This document shows positions 18,316 through 26,417 of a DNA stretch of 64,000 nt, piece after piece. The DNA is from Urmitella timonensis (GTDB lineage: Bacteria > Actinomycetota > Actinomycetes > Actinomycetales > Actinomycetaceae), in NCBI GenBank assembly GCA_900120415.1, contig FQLW01000006.1, forward strand, positions 682,001-746,000, written 5' to 3'. The position numbers were made by a program, and so were the translations under genes. The stretch's first letter is position 1. Each line of letters opens with the position of its first letter. The notes under the pieces were generated by a model. It was given only the letters and a program-made list of their open reading frames with translations. It did no database searches and was not told where the DNA came from.

Positions 18316-18397
18316 TGGCGGGTGAGGGATTCGAACCCCCGAAGGCTACGCCGGCTGATTTACAGTCAGATCCCTTTGGCCGCTTGGGTAACCCGCC
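18316..18397 (-). tRNA. tRNA-Tyr (anticodon GTA)
   Basis: Acceptor GGCGGGT/ACCCGCC; anticodon loop CTGTAAA with anticodon GTA; a long variable arm (class II); T-loop GGTTCGAATCC. First gene of the minus-strand Tyr-Thr-Met-rpmG series. Confidence 0.93.
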
Positions 18398-18530
18398 CTG
18401 TGCACTCAGGCACCACAAAAGACTATCAAACCACCTTAGGCATACAAAACCCGAACCAGGAAAGTTACCCACTTCACCGAAATTCGCTAAAATTTTATGG
18501 TTTTCCTGGCATTAAAGCCCCTATTTCCCC

Positions 18531-20792
18531 CTATTTTTTATTGCCCCTATTTAGTAGCAGCAGTGCATTCAGTGCTGGAATCGTAAATAATCCCGCGCAC
18601 ACCAGGATTAACGCTCCAGAATCATTGGTAAGGGCGGCAAGTGTCGCAGTTAGTAACACTCCCTGCCCAAAACGACACACACCGGGAATAGTACGCAGCG
18701 GGGTAAAGCTGGAAGCGATCCGGGAAAAAACCGAAGATTTCCCCCTAGATTTTCCGCGTTTATGTGCCATAACCCCTAACGCAATTACCCCTATTGCCAG
18801 CGTCATCAAGATGGTAAACACTACCGGCCCACCGAAAGTGTTAATCATTGCTTCAGCTTTGCGCCTAACAACTATTGCCCCTCCCCCGTTTGCGACCTCG
18901 GAAATAAAACGTCCAAAGTGGGTGCGCGCCCTCGGATTAGCGAGATTATCCACTAGGACGAATAAAGTTGAGGACAATAGGGCGACCCCCACTAGGGCAA
19001 ATATTTTCAAGATTGTCACCCGTTTACCTAGAACCAGGTTTAGCGTGACCCCAACTCCCACTATCAAGGCTAACGGACCACCTACATCGGCTCCCAACCA
19101 GGGGAAACCATCTATTATTACCGCCAGCGCCAGCAACGAGAATCCCATAACAAAATACCGTTTAATGCGCGCAGGAAAGCGCTTTACTAAGGGAGAGAGG
19201 ATTAAACACTCTAGAGCCAGAACGGCTGAGAACAAGAAGGAGTATTTGTTGTTGTTAAGACCATAGAAACGGGTAGCTGAAGTTGCCGGCGAGGAAAACA
19301 TAGTAGAAATCTGGTCTGGCGATCCAGTTAAGAGGCTCACCAAAATCCAAACGATGATAAAACAGGCAGCTACTATCACCGGTGCCGAGTAGCGCAGGAA
19401 CTGGATTTTCTTGGCAATCAGACTTCCTAGCGCTAGACAAAGAGCAGCGAGGATAAGAGCAATCATGATTACTATCCAGAAAAACTGCAAACTAAGCAGC
19501 GGAACCGACATTTTCAACGCATTGGCACTAAAGTTACCGCCGGTCGCCCCTAATAGTTTTGCCGGGATATTGGCCGCTAATGCGCTAGCAGGCCCGAGCA
19601 GACTGGCACTTAGCCACAGGCACACCCCCACAAGCTGCCTTTTCCGGGGAATAGAGCGGGACAATCTGCGCTGCAATACTATTAGCAAAGCTATGGAAAG
19701 CAGCAAAGTTACACCGATTAGGACGATGAAACGAGCTTGCAGGATAGTTGCCTGGTCAGCGCGCAACGACTGATTACGAAGCCAGTCAAGATTGCCACTC
19801 ATCCCATAATCGCGCCCGATACTGAAATTTCCCCCTATTAAGTAATCCGCATCATTAACCCCATTGGCAACCAAAATCTGTTGAGTAAAGTCCACAGTGG
19901 ACGTTAATCCCAGTTGTCGGGTAGAGGACGAGCGAATAATCCCAGGTTTGTCCTTTGGATTGCGTACGAACGCCATTCCCAGGTGGGGGTGAGCAGAATG
20001 ATCGGCAACATCTAGCCCGAAAACTAAATCTGATTCTTTTGCTGCCCGTAAAGCAGCGGTCAAAGCCGCTAGCACCTGACTACTTTGGGCTTTTTCCACC
20101 CTATCCGCCCCTGGCAGACCATCAGCAGGAGTGGCATTTAAGGAGGTAGGAGAAACTTTAATGTCTCTACTAGAAGAAACCTGCCCCACATCAACAATGG
20201 TCACTTCCGATTTTTCCATGACAGTTTTAATTTGCGAAGCAAAGTTAGAAAAATCAGCTCTTGGGCTATAGTTAGCAACTTTTCCAGAAGTATCCATGGC
20301 AGCAATTGCAGCTCCTCGGCCAATCGCATAAACCTGTTTACCATTTTCAGCTAACTTTTCTCCTAGAGTTCCAGGAGCGGCACGGTCATTTTGCTGCCGG
20401 GCATCTTTCGCCCATTCTTTTATTTGCGTACTCGAAAATGTGCCAGCACTCAGCTCAGGGATATCAGGGCAATGCCCGCTGGTTCGCCCTTCGGTAGCAG
20501 TTAAACGCATCCCGGTAGACAAAGTGAGGTATCCATCGAGAGGACAGGTGGTTTTAGCTGCATTATGGCGAATCAAGTTAGCGACACGGGCAGAGCCTAG
20601 CGCATCCAGGAACTGCTTCCCCACTTTTTCTTGCGGGTTCACGTCTGACCAGGAAAGACCGGAGGTTATGAGGACGAGGACGCGCGGATTTTCACTTGCC
20701 TGTGCACCCAGCGGGGACAGTAATGTCATCGCTAAGGACAGAATTACCAGGAAGACGACCCGCCACGACCTGCGGGAGCAGTGTTCATTCAC
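18531..20792 (-). CDS. Large polytopic membrane protein with extracytoplasmic alkaline-phosphatase-like N-terminal region
   Basis: This is a 753-residue protein. A signal peptide (about 1-32) is followed by a ~320-residue outside domain with CPLDGYLTLSTGMR. That pattern resembles the [DG]-WLTL-(S/A)-G stretch of actinobacterial membrane proteins with an alkaline-phosphatase-like fold. From about residue 350 it is strongly hydrophobic with about ten membrane helices. I do not know a characterised homologue. Envelope polymer modification or flipping is conceivable but not shown. The start is a GTG at 20792 with only weak AGGGA upstream. Confidence 0.6.
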   Translation of the reverse strand: MNEHCSRRSWRVVFLVILSLAMTLLSPLGAQASENPRVLVLITSGLSWSDVNPQEKVGKQFLDALGSARVANLIRHNAAKTTCPLDGYLTLSTGMRLTATEGRTSGHCPDIPELSAGTFSSTQIKEWAKDARQQNDRAAPGTLGEKLAENGKQVYAIGRGAAIAAMDTSGKVANYSPRADFSNFASQIKTVMEKSEVTIVDVGQVSSSRDIKVSPTSLNATPADGLPGADRVEKAQSSQVLAALTAALRAAKESDLVFGLDVADHSAHPHLGMAFVRNPKDKPGIIRSSSTRQLGLTSTVDFTQQILVANGVNDADYLIGGNFSIGRDYGMSGNLDWLRNQSLRADQATILQARFIVLIGVTLLLSIALLIVLQRRLSRSIPRKRQLVGVCLWLSASLLGPASALAANIPAKLLGATGGNFSANALKMSVPLLSLQFFWIVIMIALILAALCLALGSLIAKKIQFLRYSAPVIVAACFIIVWILVSLLTGSPDQISTMFSSPATSATRFYGLNNNKYSFLFSAVLALECLILSPLVKRFPARIKRYFVMGFSLLALAVIIDGFPWLGADVGGPLALIVGVGVTLNLVLGKRVTILKIFALVGVALLSSTLFVLVDNLANPRARTHFGRFISEVANGGGAIVVRRKAEAMINTFGGPVVFTILMTLAIGVIALGVMAHKRGKSRGKSSVFSRIASSFTPLRTIPGVCRFGQGVLLTATLAALTNDSGALILVCAGLFTIPALNALLLLNRGNKK

Positions 20793-20959
20793 GTCCCTAG
20801 CATAGCGGGCTTTTCCTGCCGGGGCGCACCTGCCGCCCTCTCCCTAAAAATCTCAATACTCGCCCTCAAAGAGATACCCACCACAGATAACCCGAAAATG
20901 TTTGCATAATTATTCAGAGTATTGCATACTTTCTAAAGACGTTAGAGATTGGAGATATC

Positions 20960-21877
20960 ATGAAACGTAAACTAGCAGCTCTCGCCGCCATTTCACTCGC
21001 CTCCTTTGGTTTAGCAGCCTGTACCTCCGGGAGCGACGATACCGCCGGGCAAAACACAGACCCCGGCGAAAAAGGCTTCGACGTTTCCAGCATCAAAGCA
21101 GACCCGGAAATCCAAAAATTAGTACCCCAAAACATTAAAGATGCCGGCGTCCTCAAGAATGGAGCCTCCACCGATTACGCACCCGCCGAATTTAAAAAAG
21201 AAGACGGTCAAACCCCGACCGGATACGACGTTGATATGGTTAAAGCAATAGCGAAAGTGATGGGGCTGAAAGAGGGGACCACCACCCACGCCGAGTTTGA
21301 TTCCCTCCTACCTCAAATCGGAAGCAAATTCGATATCGGCGTTTCTGCTTTCACCGTCTCGAAAGAACGCGAAGCCCAGGCAAACATGATTTCCTACGCG
21401 GAAGTTGGCTTCTCATACGGCGTGTCCAAAGGTAATCCCCAAAAATTCGACCCCAAAGACCCCTGCGGCAAAACCATCGGGGTACAAACTGGGAGTGCTC
21501 AGCATGAAGCCATTGAAGCCCTCTCTAAAAAGTGTACCGACGAGGGCAAAAAAGCCATCACCATTAAACCTCACAAACTACAGACCGAGGTCACCCAGAA
21601 GGTAGTAGGCAAACAATATGACGCCACCTTGGCCGACTCCCCCGTAGTTGGCTACGCAGCTAAAATGACCGGCGGACAAATCGAACAAGTTGGAGAGCCT
21701 TTCGACACCGCCCTACACGGGGTAGTAGTCGCCAAGAATAACGAGCAGTTAGCCAAAGCCGTCCAGGCAGCAATCCAAAAACTCATGGACGATGGCACGC
21801 TCAAAAAAATCTTCACTCTATATGGAGCTCAAGACGCTCTCAAAGATAAAGCCGAACTAAACCCCGCCGTGGACTAG
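20960..21877 (+). CDS. Polar amino-acid ABC transporter substrate-binding lipoprotein
   Basis: This is a 305-residue lipoprotein. The signal peptide ends in lipobox LAAC (Cys21), and a periplasmic-binding-protein type 3 fold follows. Hallmarks are GYDVDMVKAIA, FDSLLPQIGSKFDIGVSAFTVS.ER and a C-terminal LMDDGTLKKIFTLYG. It captures a polar amino acid (glutamate/glutamine type most likely) for the permease and ATPase encoded directly downstream. GGAG lies 8 nt before the ATG. Confidence 0.9.
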   Translation: MKRKLAALAAISLASFGLAACTSGSDDTAGQNTDPGEKGFDVSSIKADPEIQKLVPQNIKDAGVLKNGASTDYAPAEFKKEDGQTPTGYDVDMVKAIAKVMGLKEGTTTHAEFDSLLPQIGSKFDIGVSAFTVSKEREAQANMISYAEVGFSYGVSKGNPQKFDPKDPCGKTIGVQTGSAQHEAIEALSKKCTDEGKKAITIKPHKLQTEVTQKVVGKQYDATLADSPVVGYAAKMTGGQIEQVGEPFDTALHGVVVAKNNEQLAKAVQAAIQKLMDDGTLKKIFTLYGAQDALKDKAELNPAVD

Positions 21878-21893
21878 CGTTAAGGTTGTAAAC

Positions 21894-22856
21894 GTGAACG
21901 GTCAAAAATACAAAGACCAAGTGGAGCTCAGCTGCCCGCGCCCAGTATTCTCACTGGGGCGGGCGCTCTCCGCCATCATCGTAGCGATAGTGGCCGCTAT
22001 GATTATCCACGGTCTTATCTCTAATGAAAACTATCGCTGGGACATGGTGGCTAAATACCTTTTCCACCCATCAGTTGTTCGCGGTGTCCTATATACCCTG
22101 CTACTAACGGTACTAGCCATGCTAATCGGGGTAACCCTCGCCGTAACCATGGCGATTATGCGTAAATCCACCAACCCGATTATGAAAGCGGTTGCCTGGT
22201 TCTATATTTGGTTTTTCCGGGGAACGCCGATTTACACTCAGCTAATCTTTTGGGGACTAATCCCCACTCTCTACAACAAACTCTCCCTCGGCATCCCCTT
22301 TGGACCAGAGTTTTTCCAGTTCGACACCGCCACCATCCTAAATGCGGGGGTAGCAGCGGTATTGGGCTTAGGACTTAACGAGGGCGCATACCTGTCTGAG
22401 ATTGTTCGTTCCGGTCTGAACTCGATTGACCCCGGACAGGCGGAAGCTGCCAGCGCTTTGGGGATGCGGAGAGGACAAATCATGCGCCGAATTATTTTGC
22501 CGCAAGCAATGCGAGTAATCGTACCCCCAACCGGCAACGAAACTATTTCCATGCTGAAAACCACTTCACTCGTACTCGCAGTACCCTTCACCTTAGAGCT
22601 CACCTACGCTGCCTCGACGATTGGAAATCGAAATTTCCTGCCTATACCACTGCTGATTGTGGCAGCTATCTGGTATTTAACTATTACTTCCATCTTGATG
22701 GTGGGGCAAAGCTATATTGAACGCTACTACGGGCGCGGCTTTGATAACCGTACCGGAGATAAAGCCGGCAAGAAACTGTTTGGCTCGGCTAAACAACGCG
22801 CGGTTAATGCCGCCGGAACTACAAAAGACGACCCATTTATCGAGTACACACCATGA
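21894..22856 (+). CDS. Polar amino-acid ABC transporter permease
   Basis: This is a 320-residue His/Glu/Gln/Arg/Opine-family permease. Its EAA loop is [20 protein letters not shown], and five or so membrane helices precede a polar C-terminal tail of about 40 residues that is longer than usual. The start is GTG at 21894, 16 nt after the binding-protein stop. The stop overlaps the ATPase ATG (ATGA). A single permease implies a homodimeric channel. Confidence 0.92.
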   Translation: MNGQKYKDQVELSCPRPVFSLGRALSAIIVAIVAAMIIHGLISNENYRWDMVAKYLFHPSVVRGVLYTLLLTVLAMLIGVTLAVTMAIMRKSTNPIMKAVAWFYIWFFRGTPIYTQLIFWGLIPTLYNKLSLGIPFGPEFFQFDTATILNAGVAAVLGLGLNEGAYLSEIVRSGLNSIDPGQAEAASALGMRRGQIMRRIILPQAMRVIVPPTGNETISMLKTTSLVLAVPFTLELTYAASTIGNRNFLPIPLLIVAAIWYLTITSILMVGQSYIERYYGRGFDNRTGDKAGKKLFGSAKQRAVNAAGTTKDDPFIEYTP

Positions 22857-23707
22857 GCAATATGAACAAAACAGATGAATCCCGCGACCTAATGGTTAAG
22901 GTTCAGGCAGCCCATAAGTTTTTCGACGATTTACATGTGCTTAAGGGCGTAGATTTAGAGGTTAAACGAGGAGAAGTCTGCGTTCTGCTAGGACCTTCCG
23001 GGTCAGGAAAATCTACCTTACTACGCTGCATTAACAAATTAGAGCAGGTATCTGGAGGACGTATCTACCTAAATGGTGAACTATTGGGAATGGTTGAAGA
23101 AAACCCGTCCTCCAACCCCATACGCGCCCTTTTGGATCGTAAACGGGGGTCAATTACTTCTCAGGGGAAGCTACTACGTAAGCTACCCGACAAAGAAATT
23201 GCTCGACAACGCGCAAAAGTAGGGATGGTTTTTCAGCGTTTCAACCTTTTCCCCCACAAGACCGCACTTGAGAACGTGATGGAAGCCCCGATGCAGGTTA
23301 AAGGGCTATCTAAGCAAAAAGCAAAATCGCAAGCCTTGGAACTGCTGGAACGAGTAGGGCTCTCTGACCGTGCCGACCATTACCCGGCGCAGCTTTCGGG
23401 TGGGCAGCAGCAGCGAGTCGCGATTGCCCGCGCCCTCGCCATGGAGCCAGAGCTTATGCTGTTTGACGAACCCACTTCCGCCCTCGACCCCGAGCTAGTG
23501 GGGGAAGTGTTGTCGGTCATGCAGGATTTAGCACGCGGAGGCATGACCATGATTGTGGTTACCCACGAGATTGGTTTTGCCCGGGAAGTCGCCGACCACG
23601 TGGTGTTCATGGACGAAGGTAGAATCTTGGAGCAAGGGACTCCTGACCAGGTAATCAACCACCCCCAGAACCCCCGAACCCAAGACTTCTTCTCCAAGGT
23701 GCTGTAG
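22853..23707 (+). CDS. Polar amino-acid ABC transporter ATPase (GlnQ-like)
   Basis: This is a 284-residue protein with Walker [11 protein letters not shown]-loop [10 protein letters not shown], signature LSGGQQQR, Walker [16 protein letters not shown] and H-loop VTHE. It powers the importer encoded by the two genes upstream. GlnQ-family ATPases are usually about 240-260 residues. The excess here is an insertion of about 25-30 residues between Walker A and the Q-loop (about residues 82-115, basic, RALLDRKRG). Confidence 0.93.
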   Translation: MSNMNKTDESRDLMVKVQAAHKFFDDLHVLKGVDLEVKRGEVCVLLGPSGSGKSTLLRCINKLEQVSGGRIYLNGELLGMVEENPSSNPIRALLDRKRGSITSQGKLLRKLPDKEIARQRAKVGMVFQRFNLFPHKTALENVMEAPMQVKGLSKQKAKSQALELLERVGLSDRADHYPAQLSGGQQQRVAIARALAMEPELMLFDEPTSALDPELVGEVLSVMQDLARGGMTMIVVTHEIGFAREVADHVVFMDEGRILEQGTPDQVINHPQNPRTQDFFSKVL

Positions 23708-23790
23708 AGTCGAGAACGCCCCCTAGCTAGCGCGATTTTTAGCTTAGAAATGCTAGACTCACAAATCTTTACTACCAGTATCTATATTCC

Positions 23791-23859
23791 TCACTGGTGG
23801 AATTGGCGCCGTTTCACTGATGGATTTGGCGCAATTTGACTGGTGGAATTGGCTAAATT
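23791..23859. repeat. Three tandem 23-nt direct repeats
   Basis: Units begin at 23791, 23814 and 23837. The core is CACTGGTGGAATTGGCGC (second unit CACTGATGGATTTGGCGC, third GACTGGTGGAATTGGCTA). The spacing is exactly 23 nt and the copies have diverged by a few bases. Confidence 0.8.
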
Positions 23860-24027
23860 AGGTGATTGCAGACCGGCCCTTGAACGCGCAACTATGCCAA
23901 CCGCAGACAAAGATGAGGAAGCGAAGGCAGTTTCATCTATGTAGGCGCGGAGGGTAGATTTTTCCTCCTGCCCAAGAAATTCGGAAAACGTAGCGGCGTT
24001 TTCCGAATTCTTATGCCCACCGCACCC

Positions 24028-24399
24028 ACTCGGATAAAATCTCCCCTCCGCACGTAAAAGCAACAGGAGCCTAAAGGTCACTTACCAGTAGAAATACTCA
24101 ATACAGACATCCATGGGAAAGAAAGAGGCGCGACCTGCAAAGCCACGACCTTAACCATCACCCCAACATCAGAAACATACCTTTTAATCCACCACAACAA
24201 ATTCCATTCTTTACATCTGTAAGGAACCGAACATATAGGTACTTTTACTTCCTCTAACCCGCAACTTCCAACGCGCGGCAACACAAAGACATGAACAAAG
24301 GCGAGGAATGCAGGGGGATTTTATCCGAGCAGGGGCAGGAACTAGGTTTCCCAGCGTCGAACCAGAAGGGGCGCGGGAGTTAGGTTTTATCCGAGCAGG
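24028..24399. repeat. Short inverted/direct repeat family (TTTTATCCGAG)
   Basis: ACTCGGATAAAATCTCCC at 24028-24045 is the inverted counterpart of GGGGGATTTTATCCGAG at 24313-24329. A further direct copy, GGTTTTATCCGAGCAGG, lies at 24383-24399. The outer pair could be the ends of a ~300-bp miniature element. Confidence 0.55.
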
Positions 24400-24424
24400 C
24401 TAGACGGGGAGAAAGGGGCGCGGC

Positions 24425-24491
24425 CGGCAAAAGATACGAGAGGGGCTTGACCTGCGAAGCAGGTCACGGGGTCCCCGGAGTGCTTTTGCCG
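24425..24491. repeat. Nested hairpin 3' of the ABC exporter operon
   Basis: An outer pair CGGCAAAAG/CTTTTGCCG (24425-24433 with 24483-24491) encloses an inner perfect 8-bp hairpin TGACCTGC-GAA-GCAGGTCA (24448-24466). It lies 31 bp past the stop of the minus-strand exporter gene. There is no T-run, so it may be a processing or stability structure rather than a simple terminator. Confidence 0.6.
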
Positions 24492-24521
24492 AGCCAGCCC
24501 CGAAACGCAAGAACGGAGCAT

Positions 24522-26417
24522 TTAAGCATCAATATCACCTTTGGTGAACTGCGCGTTGTAGAGGCGGGCGTATGCGCCCTCGGCGGCCAACAACTCTTCA
24601 TGCGTACCGAACTCGACGATATCGCCATGCTCCATCACGAATATCACGTCACTGTCACGGATAGTAGACAGGCGATGCGCGATCACGAAGGAGGTGCGCC
24701 CCGCAGTAGCTTTGGCTACTGCTCGCTGAATCAGCTGCTCCGTGCGGGTATCGACCGAGGATGTAGCCTCATCGAGAATCAGCAGGGGCTTATTCGCAAG
24801 CATGGCACGAGCAATAGTCACCAGCTGGCGTTGTCCGCTAGAGAGGGCGGAATCTTCCCGAATCTCGCTATCGAGACCGTGAGGAAGCTGCGCAACCAAG
24901 TCACTGAGCCCTACTGCTTTGATCACCTGCTCCAGGCGTTCCTCGGATACGTTCTGTCGGGAATAAACCAGGTTCTCCCGCAAGGTTCCTTGGAACATCC
25001 AGCTGTCTTGCAGCACCATAGCGAACTGCGAGTCCACGTCCTCGCGCCGCATTGCAGAAAGCGGGGTTCCGTCCAAGAGGATTTCCCCACTGTCCAGTTC
25101 ATAAAAGCGCATTAACAGGTTTACCAGGGTGGTTTTGCCGGCTCCAGTCGCCCCTACTATCGCGACGTTTTGTCCCGGCTGCACCAGCGCCGAAAATCCG
25201 TGAATGATTTCTTTGCCCGCTTCATAGGAGAAGCGAATATCCCGGAATTCCACTTCACCTCGGGTTACTTGGTCGGTCAGCGCCGGTTTTTCGGATTCGT
25301 CCGGTAGCTCGTCCTCTTCCAGGATTTCAAAAACGCGCCCTCCGGCAGCGGCTGCTGACTGGAAGGAGGCCGCGGCAGAAGCTAGGTTCGATAGCGGCTG
25401 GGTGAAAATCCGGATATAGAGCATGAATGCGGCGATTACTCCGATAGTTACATAGCCTTTCACCACCAAGACTGCGCCCAGTACGCATACCACCACGTAA
25501 CCGAGGTTTCCCACAAATCCCATAATCGGCATCATTAACTGGGAGAGGAAATCTGCGCGCCAAGTCGCATTAAATAGTCGCTGGTTACGGCGGTTAAACT
25601 CGGCACTGGTGGCGGATCCCGCATTATAGATATTGATAATCCCTTGCCCGGATAAAGATTCTTCGATATGCCCGTTTAGGCTCCCCAGGTAGGACTGCCG
25701 GCGAATAAAGAAACGTTGGGAGAACACCATAATCACCGCGTTGAGGACGAACCCCAAAAGCGTTACCCCCATACCGGCGAGCGCCATCCGCCACTCGGTG
25801 TAGAGCATCATACAAGCGGCTCCCACCAAGGTGACTACGCCGGTAATGATAGTGGTGATTGTCGAATGCAGGGTTTGCACCAGGGTGTCGATATCGTTGG
25901 TTACCCGGCTTATAGTGTCGCCGTGACTGGTTTTGTCGAAGAAAGACAGCGGGAGACGGTCGATTTTTCGGTCAATCGCGGAGCGCATCCGCTGCCCAGT
26001 GCGTTGGGTAACTTTGACCATAATCAGCGATTGCCCCACGTTAAAGCAGAGCCCTAAGGCGAGAACGAGGGTAGCCATCCGCGCCAGCGTAAAGATTTTG
26101 TCCATATCGATACTGCTACGCAATCCGGCGGTAATCTCGTCGGTGATTAACCCGAGGAACATCGGCGTGACCGTAGTCAAAAGCGATCCGGCGATTGCCA
26201 AAACTAGCGCGAATAGGATAGCTACCCGGTAGCGCCCTAAAAACTGGGCAAGACCGCGCACCGATTGGGAGAACTGTCCTTTCTTGGCTTTCTCATAGAC
26301 GTTCCCGCCGTGGCCTCCGCTTGGGCGTACTGGTGACATTTTTTCTGCGACTGGTTCTAGGCCGCGCCGCGCCGACTCGACTCGCCGGCTCCACTCGTTC
26401 ATTTCTACGTCTTTCAT
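24522..26417 (-). CDS. Heterodimeric ABC exporter subunit, catalytically complete Walker B
   Basis: This is a 631-residue permease-ATPase fusion. Six membrane helices lie in about 70-375. The ATPase has Walker A GATGAGKTT and Walker B LLILDEATSSVD with the catalytic Glu, but its signature reads LSSGQ instead of LSGGQ. With the partner upstream this fits an asymmetric multidrug-type exporter (BmrCD/TM287-288 class): this subunit supplies the working ATP-binding residues and a weakened signature. The start overlaps the partner stop (ATGA). Confidence 0.9.
   Translation of the reverse strand: MKDVEMNEWSRRVESARRGLEPVAEKMSPVRPSGGHGGNVYEKAKKGQFSQSVRGLAQFLGRYRVAILFALVLAIAGSLLTTVTPMFLGLITDEITAGLRSSIDMDKIFTLARMATLVLALGLCFNVGQSLIMVKVTQRTGQRMRSAIDRKIDRLPLSFFDKTSHGDTISRVTNDIDTLVQTLHSTITTIITGVVTLVGAACMMLYTEWRMALAGMGVTLLGFVLNAVIMVFSQRFFIRRQSYLGSLNGHIEESLSGQGIINIYNAGSATSAEFNRRNQRLFNATWRADFLSQLMMPIMGFVGNLGYVVVCVLGAVLVVKGYVTIGVIAAFMLYIRIFTQPLSNLASAAASFQSAAAAGGRVFEILEEDELPDESEKPALTDQVTRGEVEFRDIRFSYEAGKEIIHGFSALVQPGQNVAIVGATGAGKTTLVNLLMRFYELDSGEILLDGTPLSAMRREDVDSQFAMVLQDSWMFQGTLRENLVYSRQNVSEERLEQVIKAVGLSDLVAQLPHGLDSEIREDSALSSGQRQLVTIARAMLANKPLLILDEATSSVDTRTEQLIQRAVAKATAGRTSFVIAHRLSTIRDSDVIFVMEHGDIVEFGTHEELLAAEGAYARLYNAQFTKGDIDA

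Larger units (their letters stand above)
23708..24521. other. Repeat-rich gene-free stretch
   Basis: No convincing gene lies between the amino-acid ABC operon and the convergent exporter genes. A minus-strand open frame (23791-24081) has no recognisable motif and is partly built from short repeats. The stretch holds three tandem 23-mers (23791-23859), a 13-bp hairpin (23978-24009), inverted and direct copies of a TTTTATCCGAG sequence (24028-24399), and a nested hairpin (24425-24491). It may be the remains of a mobile element or house a structured RNA; neither is shown. Confidence 0.6.

Noticed and set aside
18322-19266. 314-residue plus-strand open frame
   Set aside because: It runs antisense through the tRNA-Tyr and the large membrane protein gene, with no ribosome site or recognisable domain.
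23791-24081. 96-residue minus-strand open frame as a small gene
   Set aside because: No motif or ribosome site; its C-terminal part is made by the 23-nt tandem repeats and a hairpin lies inside it.
24447-25115. 222-residue plus-strand open frame
   Set aside because: Antisense shadow of the ABC exporter gene.
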